Positions 1 to 3,346 of a DNA stretch of 6,005 nt are shown one piece after another; position 1 is the first letter of the stretch; each line of letters opens with the position of its first letter. The stretch covers positions 1 to 6,005 of the forward strand of contig JASHQV010000472.1 of NCBI GenBank assembly GCA_030038955.1. Direction: 5' to 3'. A program made the translations under genes and the position numbers. The stretch is from Solirubrobacteraceae bacterium. GTDB lineage: Bacteria > Actinomycetota > Thermoleophilia > Solirubrobacterales > Solirubrobacteraceae. The notes beneath the pieces are model-generated. The model had not been told where the DNA came from, did no database searches, and was given only the letters and a program-made list of their open reading frames with translations.

Positions 1-27
1 GGTTGGCTACCGGAGCCGTCGTTGGAT

Positions 28-75
28 GATCTGTGGATGGAAATTGGTCTATAGACCAATTTCCATCCACAGATC
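28..75. repeat. Perfect 48-bp palindrome, possible operator or hairpin terminator
   Basis: Two 24-bp arms (28-51 and 52-75) are exact reverse complements with no spacer. The centre reads GGTCTATAGACC (46-57), and the core half-sites are AATTGGT and ACCAATT. Such half-sites resemble those of GntR-family repressors (DasR-type TGGTC/GACCA, PdhR-type AATTGGT/ACCAATT), but the spacing here is wider than in those consensus sites. The palindrome lies 27 bp beyond the stop of the minus-strand aldo/keto reductase and is more AT-rich than its surroundings. No T-run follows on either strand, so it is not a canonical intrinsic terminator. It could be an operator for a gene left of the window, a U-tract-less terminator, or both. 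Confidence 0.85.
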
Positions 76-80
76 TGCGC

Positions 81-100
81 CTCGGACGGCCTCGGACGCC
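81..100. repeat. Two-copy 10-bp tandem repeat
   Basis: CTCGGACGGC at 81-90 is followed directly by CTCGGACGCC at 91-100, matching at 9 of 10 positions. It sits between the 48-bp palindrome and the end of the aldo/keto reductase gene. It may be chance in GC-rich DNA, and no function is evident. Confidence 0.4.
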
Positions 101-102
101 GC

Positions 103-1098
103 TCAGCGGTTGATGTTCGACATGTCGGGGTAGCGGTCGCCGGCCGCGACGCCGACCGGCGCCGCCTCGTCGATCCGCCGCAGGTCATCGGCGGTCAGCT
201 CGATCTCGAGCGCCGCGAGGTTCTCCTCCAGGTACCGCCGGCGCTTGGTGCCGGGGATCGGGACAATCGCGGGCGGCGGCGTCTGGCTGAGAACCCAGGC
301 GAGCGCCAGCTGGGCGGGCGTGCAGCTGTGCTCGGCCGCGAGCTGCTTGACGCGTTCGACAAGGTCGAGGTTGCGCCGGAAGTTGTCGCCCTGGAAGCGA
401 GGGTTGTGGCGGCGGAAGTCGTCGTCTGAGAGATCCTCGGGACTGGTGATCGTCCCGGTCAGGAAGCCGCGACCGAGCGGGCTGTAGGCGACGAAGCCGA
501 TGCCGAGCTCGGCGAGCGTCGGCAGCACCTCGTCCTCGGGGTCGCGGCTCCACAGCGAGTACTCGCTCTGCACGGCGCTGATCGGATGCACGGCGTGCGC
601 CCGGCGGATCGTCGCGGCGGAGGCCTCCGACAGCCCGAGATAGCGCACCTTGCCGGCGTCGACCAGCTCCGCCATCGCCCCGACGGTCTCCTCGACCGGC
701 ACGTCCGGGTCGATGCGATGCTGGTAGTACAGGTCGATGTAGTCGACGTTCAGCCGTCGCAGCGACCCGTCACACGAATCGCGCACGTACTCTGGGCGTC
801 CGTTGACGCCCCGACTGGTGGGGTCGGCGGGGTCGCGCACGATCCCGAACTTGGTGGCGAGCACGACTTCTTCGCGGCGGCCCGCGATCGCCCGACCGAC
901 GAGCTGCTCGTTCGTGTGCGGTCCGTAGATGTCGGCCGTGTCGAGCAGCGCCGCGCCGCCGCCCACGTCGATGGCCAGCCCAATCGTCGCGATCGACTCC
1001 TGCTCGTCCCGCTCGCCGTAGAACTCGGACATGCCCATGCAGCCGAGCCCCTCCGCCGAGACCTCCAGACCCTGAGTGCCAAGCTTGCGATGTTCCAT
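103..1098 (-). CDS. Aldo/keto reductase, NADPH-dependent oxidoreductase
   Basis: A 331-aa cytoplasmic oxidoreductase of the aldo/keto reductase superfamily (PF00248), predicted to reduce aldehydes or ketones with NADPH; the substrate cannot be read from sequence. The N-terminus runs from MEHRKLG into a GLGCMGMSEFYG motif typical of the AKR13/YhdN-like group. The catalytic tetrad is intact: Asp53 and Tyr58 in DTADIYG, Lys83 in LATKFG and His127 in YYQHRID. The cofactor-phosphate loop is PIPGTKRRRYLEEN at about 280-293. Length is normal for the family. The reading frame stays open for 75 further codons upstream, but that part is Arg-rich, unlike the family, and overlaps the sigma factor gene, so I chose ATG 1096-1098. 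No clear Shine-Dalgarno precedes it. It is transcribed divergently from the sigma factor across a 92-bp gap. Confidence 0.95.
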   Translation of the reverse strand: MEHRKLGTQGLEVSAEGLGCMGMSEFYGERDEQESIATIGLAIDVGGGAALLDTADIYGPHTNEQLVGRAIAGRREEVVLATKFGIVRDPADPTSRGVNGRPEYVRDSCDGSLRRLNVDYIDLYYQHRIDPDVPVEETVGAMAELVDAGKVRYLGLSEASAATIRRAHAVHPISAVQSEYSLWSRDPEDEVLPTLAELGIGFVAYSPLGRGFLTGTITSPEDLSDDDFRRHNPRFQGDNFRRNLDLVERVKQLAAEHSCTPAQLALAWVLSQTPPPAIVPIPGTKRRRYLEENLAALEIELTADDLRRIDEAAPVGVAAGDRYPDMSNINR

Positions 1099-1099
1099 G

Positions 1100-1168
1100 C
1101 ACGTGAGGCTACCGGCAAGATCCCATCTCACATGATCCGCCTGCAGCACGACTGATCTCACGTGATCC
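1100..1168. promoter_or_regulatory. Divergent promoter region with three spaced CACRTG elements
   Basis: The gap between the AKR start (1098) and the sigma factor start (1191) has a 14-bp direct repeat: ATCTCACATGATCC at 1125-1138 and ATCTCACGTGATCC at 1155-1168, identical at 13 of 14 positions. Each is itself a near-palindrome around TCACRTGA. A third core, GCACGTGA, lies at 1099-1106, just upstream of the AKR ATG. The three centres are 29 and 30 bp apart, close to three helical turns, so a regulator could bind one DNA face. I infer an operator array controlling one or both divergent genes. I could not assign -35/-10 elements with confidence. Confidence 0.5.
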
Positions 1169-1190
1169 CTCCTTCGCGCGTTTACATGTT

Positions 1191-1652
1191 GTGACCCTGC
1201 CGCCGTTCCAGCAGCTGCTCGACGCCCACGGCCGAGACGTGCACCGCTTCCTCGTCGCCTCGGTCGGCGGCAACGACGCCGATGACTGCTACCAGGAGAC
1301 GTGGCTGGCAGCGCTGCGCGCATATCCGCGCCTGCGCGACGCCCGCAACCTGCGGGGCTGGCTGTTCACGATCGCCCACCGCAAGGCGATCGACCACGCC
1401 CGTGGCCGGTTGCGGGCGGCGGCCCCGGCGGGTGAGCTGCCGGAGCTTTCGGTCGATGCCGAGCAGCGCGATGACGGCGACGTGTGGGGGCTCGTGCGGC
1501 GGCTGCCCGCCAAGCAGCGCACGGCGGTGGCGCTCAGATACGTGGTCGACGCTGACTACGCGCTGATTGCCACGACGATGGGCACGAGCGAGGAGGCGGC
1601 CCGGCGCAACGTGCACGAGGCTCTCAAGCGACTGCGAATGGAGTACGCGTGA
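1191..1652 (+). CDS. ECF-type RNA polymerase sigma-70 family sigma factor
   Basis: A 153-aa two-domain sigma factor that would direct RNA polymerase to a dedicated promoter set. Region 2 spans about residues 5-75, with DADDCYQETWLAAL (29-42, region 2.1-2.2) and LRGWLFTIAHRKAIDHARGR (54-73, region 2.3-2.4). Region 4 spans about 97-150, with LPAKQRTAVALRY followed by the helix-turn-helix TTMGTSEEAARRNVHEALKR. Regions 1 and 3 are absent, as in ECF sigmas, and the length is at the short end for the class. The start is GTG 1191; no in-frame ATG or GTG precedes it closely and no Shine-Dalgarno is obvious. A two-codon frame, ATG-TTG-TGA (1186-1194), overlaps this GTG. The stop overlaps the alkyltransferase start, implying translational coupling. 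No anti-sigma gene is adjacent. Confidence 0.9.
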   Translation: MTLPPFQQLLDAHGRDVHRFLVASVGGNDADDCYQETWLAALRAYPRLRDARNLRGWLFTIAHRKAIDHARGRLRAAAPAGELPELSVDAEQRDDGDVWGLVRRLPAKQRTAVALRYVVDADYALIATTMGTSEEAARRNVHEALKRLRMEYA

Positions 1653-2299
1653 TGGACGAGCTGAACACTTGGACGGACGTCGTCGACGCTTCGACGGAGG
1701 CGCTAGGCGCGGCGCTGCGGGACTCGTTGCCGGAGCCCACGGAGCTGCCCGAGCTGGCGGTGAGGGCGGCCGACGCCGGTCTGCTGGACGTCGCCTACGT
1801 GGTCGAGGACTCGCCGGTGGGACAGCTGCTGCTGGCCGCCACCGAACGTGGCCTCGTGCGGATCGCCTACCTGTATCCCGAGCAGCCGCTCGACGAGGTG
1901 CTCGGCGAGCTGGCGGCAGTGGTCTCGCCGCGGGTGCTGTCGGCGCCGGCACGACTCGACCAGACGCGCCGCGAGCTGGACGAGTTCTTCGCGGGACGGC
2001 GGCAGCGGTTCGAGCTGGCGCTCGACCGGCGGCTGACGGCCGCCCCGTTTGCGCGACGCGTGCTGGCGGCGACCAGCCGGATCCCGTTCGGTGCGGTGTC
2101 GACATACAAGGCGGTCGCCGCCGAGGCGGGCAGCCCGCGGGGGGCGCGGGCGGCCGGCAACGCGCTCGGCGGCAACCCGATCCCGATCGTCGTCCCCTGC
2201 CACCGCGTGCTGCACACGGGTGGCGGTCTCGGCGGCTACACCGGCGGGCTCGACCGCAAGCGCACGCTGCTGTCGCTGGAGGGCGTGCCGGTCGATTGA
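1652..2299 (+). CDS. ogt: Methylated-DNA--[protein]-cysteine S-methyltransferase
   Basis: A suicide DNA-repair protein that moves alkyl groups from O6-alkylguanine (or O4-alkylthymine) to its own cysteine. It has 215 aa from ATG 1652, which overlaps the sigma factor stop (TGATG); a GTG at 1649 would add one residue. The active site is PCHRV (182-186), with acceptor Cys183 and His184. By homology with human MGMT, Tyr152 matches the nucleotide-flipping tyrosine, Arg166 the arginine finger, Asn175 the active-site asparagine and Glu210 the glutamate of the relay. The catalytic domain is thus complete, preceded by the usual N-terminal domain from about residue 47. Residues 1-46 form an extension absent from E. 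coli Ogt, with 11 Asp/Glu and only two Arg. Coupling to the sigma gene suggests linked expression and perhaps linked function. Confidence 0.94.
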   Translation: MDELNTWTDVVDASTEALGAALRDSLPEPTELPELAVRAADAGLLDVAYVVEDSPVGQLLLAATERGLVRIAYLYPEQPLDEVLGELAAVVSPRVLSAPARLDQTRRELDEFFAGRRQRFELALDRRLTAAPFARRVLAATSRIPFGAVSTYKAVAAEAGSPRGARAAGNALGGNPIPIVVPCHRVLHTGGGLGGYTGGLDRKRTLLSLEGVPVD

Positions 2300-2323
2300 T
2301 TTCGGGGTATTCACTGGCAGGAG

Positions 2324-3346
2324 ATGGACTTCCTGGCCCCAATCAAGCGGTTCGACGGCTTCCAGCAGCGGCATCGCGGGCTGGCGATCCCGATGGCGGT
2401 GATCCGCAAGTTCGGTCAGGACCAGGCCGGCAACCTGGCGGCGCTGGTCGCCTACTACGGGTTCTTCTCGCTGTTCCCGCTGCTGCTCGTGTTCGTGACG
2501 ATCCTCGGCTACGTGCTGCAGGGCAATCACGCGGAGCTGCTGTCGGTCGAGCGGTCCGTGCGGGCGAACTTCCCGGCGGTCGGCAAGTACCTGCAGTTCA
2601 CCTCGCTGCACGGACACCTGCTGGCGCTGATCCTCGGCATCCTCACGTCGCTGTGGTCGGGTCTCGGCGTGACCAGCGCCGCGCAGAACGCGTTCGACAC
2701 GATCTGGGCTGTCCCGTTCAAGGCGCGCCCCAACTTCCTCAGCTCCCGCCTGCGAGGGATCGGCTTGCTGGCGTCGCTGGGAGTGCTGTTCCTCGTGTCG
2801 ACGGCCGCCTCTGGCGTGGTCACCGGCGGCCTCGGCGGTCCGGGGGCGAAGCTCGCCGGGATCGTCCTGTCGCTGGTTCTCAACGTGATCCTGTTCATCG
2901 TCGCGTTCCGGCTGATGACGGCGCGCTCGGTCGAGACCCGCTGCCTGTGGCGGGGAGCCGTGCTCGCGGCGATCTTCTGGACGATCCTGCAGGCCGTCGG
3001 CGGCGCCTACGTCGGCCACACGCTGAAGCACCTGCCAGCCGGCTACGCCTCGTTCGGGTTCGTGATCGGGCTGCTCGTGTGGCTGCATCTCGGCGCCCAG
3101 CTGACGCTGTACGCGGCCGAGCTGAACGTGGTGCTGCAGCGCGAGCTGTGGCCGCGCAGCGTGATCGGCGCGCCGACCGAGCCGGCTGACCAGCGGGCGC
3201 TGACAGACCTCGCGAAGGTGGAGGAGCGCGCCCAGGAGGAGACCGTCGACGTGAGCTTCGACGCGGCGGCCGGGGCGGCCCCGGCGGACGCCGGGGCCGC
3301 CCCGGTGAAGCCCGCTAGAACAGCGGATCCGCCGCGGAGCGCATAG
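2324..3346 (+). CDS. YihY/virulence factor BrkB family membrane protein
   Basis: A 340-aa integral inner-membrane protein of the YihY/BrkB family (PF03631). The family's biochemical role is unsettled, and the old RNase BN label is a misassignment. About six hydrophobic segments are visible, near residues 37-64, 98-118, 146-168, 178-198, 207-230 and 242-267. Family signatures are ALVAYYGFFSLFPLL (40-54), LWSGLGVTSAAQNAFD (110-125) and VWLHLGAQLTLYAAELN (252-268). The tail after about residue 280 is hydrophilic, then Ala/Pro-rich and probably disordered; it contains a strong inverted repeat at DNA level. AGGAG (2319-2323) touches the ATG with no spacer, which is unusually close, but no better start exists before the in-frame stop of ogt. 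It lies 24 bp after ogt and overlaps the convergent helicase gene by 32 bp. Confidence 0.93.
   Translation: MDFLAPIKRFDGFQQRHRGLAIPMAVIRKFGQDQAGNLAALVAYYGFFSLFPLLLVFVTILGYVLQGNHAELLSVERSVRANFPAVGKYLQFTSLHGHLLALILGILTSLWSGLGVTSAAQNAFDTIWAVPFKARPNFLSSRLRGIGLLASLGVLFLVSTAASGVVTGGLGGPGAKLAGIVLSLVLNVILFIVAFRLMTARSVETRCLWRGAVLAAIFWTILQAVGGAYVGHTLKHLPAGYASFGFVIGLLVWLHLGAQLTLYAAELNVVLQRELWPRSVIGAPTEPADQRALTDLAKVEERAQEETVDVSFDAAAGAAPADAGAAPVKPARTADPPRSA
3270..3305. terminator. GC-only hairpin at convergent gene ends
   Basis: Arms of 17 bp (3270-3286 and 3289-3305) pair perfectly around a 2-nt loop (GA) and consist only of G and C. The structure begins 10 bp beyond the stop of the minus-strand helicase-nuclease, where a terminator for that gene would lie. 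No U-tract follows, which is common for candidate terminators in high-GC actinobacteria but weakens the call. On the plus strand it lies inside brkB, encoding residues 316-328 of the Ala/Pro tail, so it could also slow transcription or stabilise the 3' end of that mRNA. The inverted repeat is certain; terminator function is inferred. Confidence 0.5.

Noticed and set aside
28..75. Terminal inverted repeat of an insertion sequence or an attachment site
   Set aside because: The two arms abut with nothing between them, no transposase or integrase gene is present, and no target duplication is visible.
1158..1165. TCACGTGA as a eukaryotic E-box
   Set aside because: The gene structure is plainly bacterial; the repeat is better considered as a bacterial operator element.
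1099..1323. N-terminal extension of the aldo/keto reductase by 75 codons
   Set aside because: The extra residues are Arg-rich and unlike the family, the segment overlaps the sigma factor gene, and the protein aligns naturally from MEHRKLG.
1567..3189. A 540-codon plus-strand open frame crossing the sigma, ogt and brkB genes
   Set aside because: It is extremely Arg/Ala/Gly-rich with no recognisable domain and overlaps three well-supported genes in another frame; it is a by-product of the lack of AT-rich stop codons.
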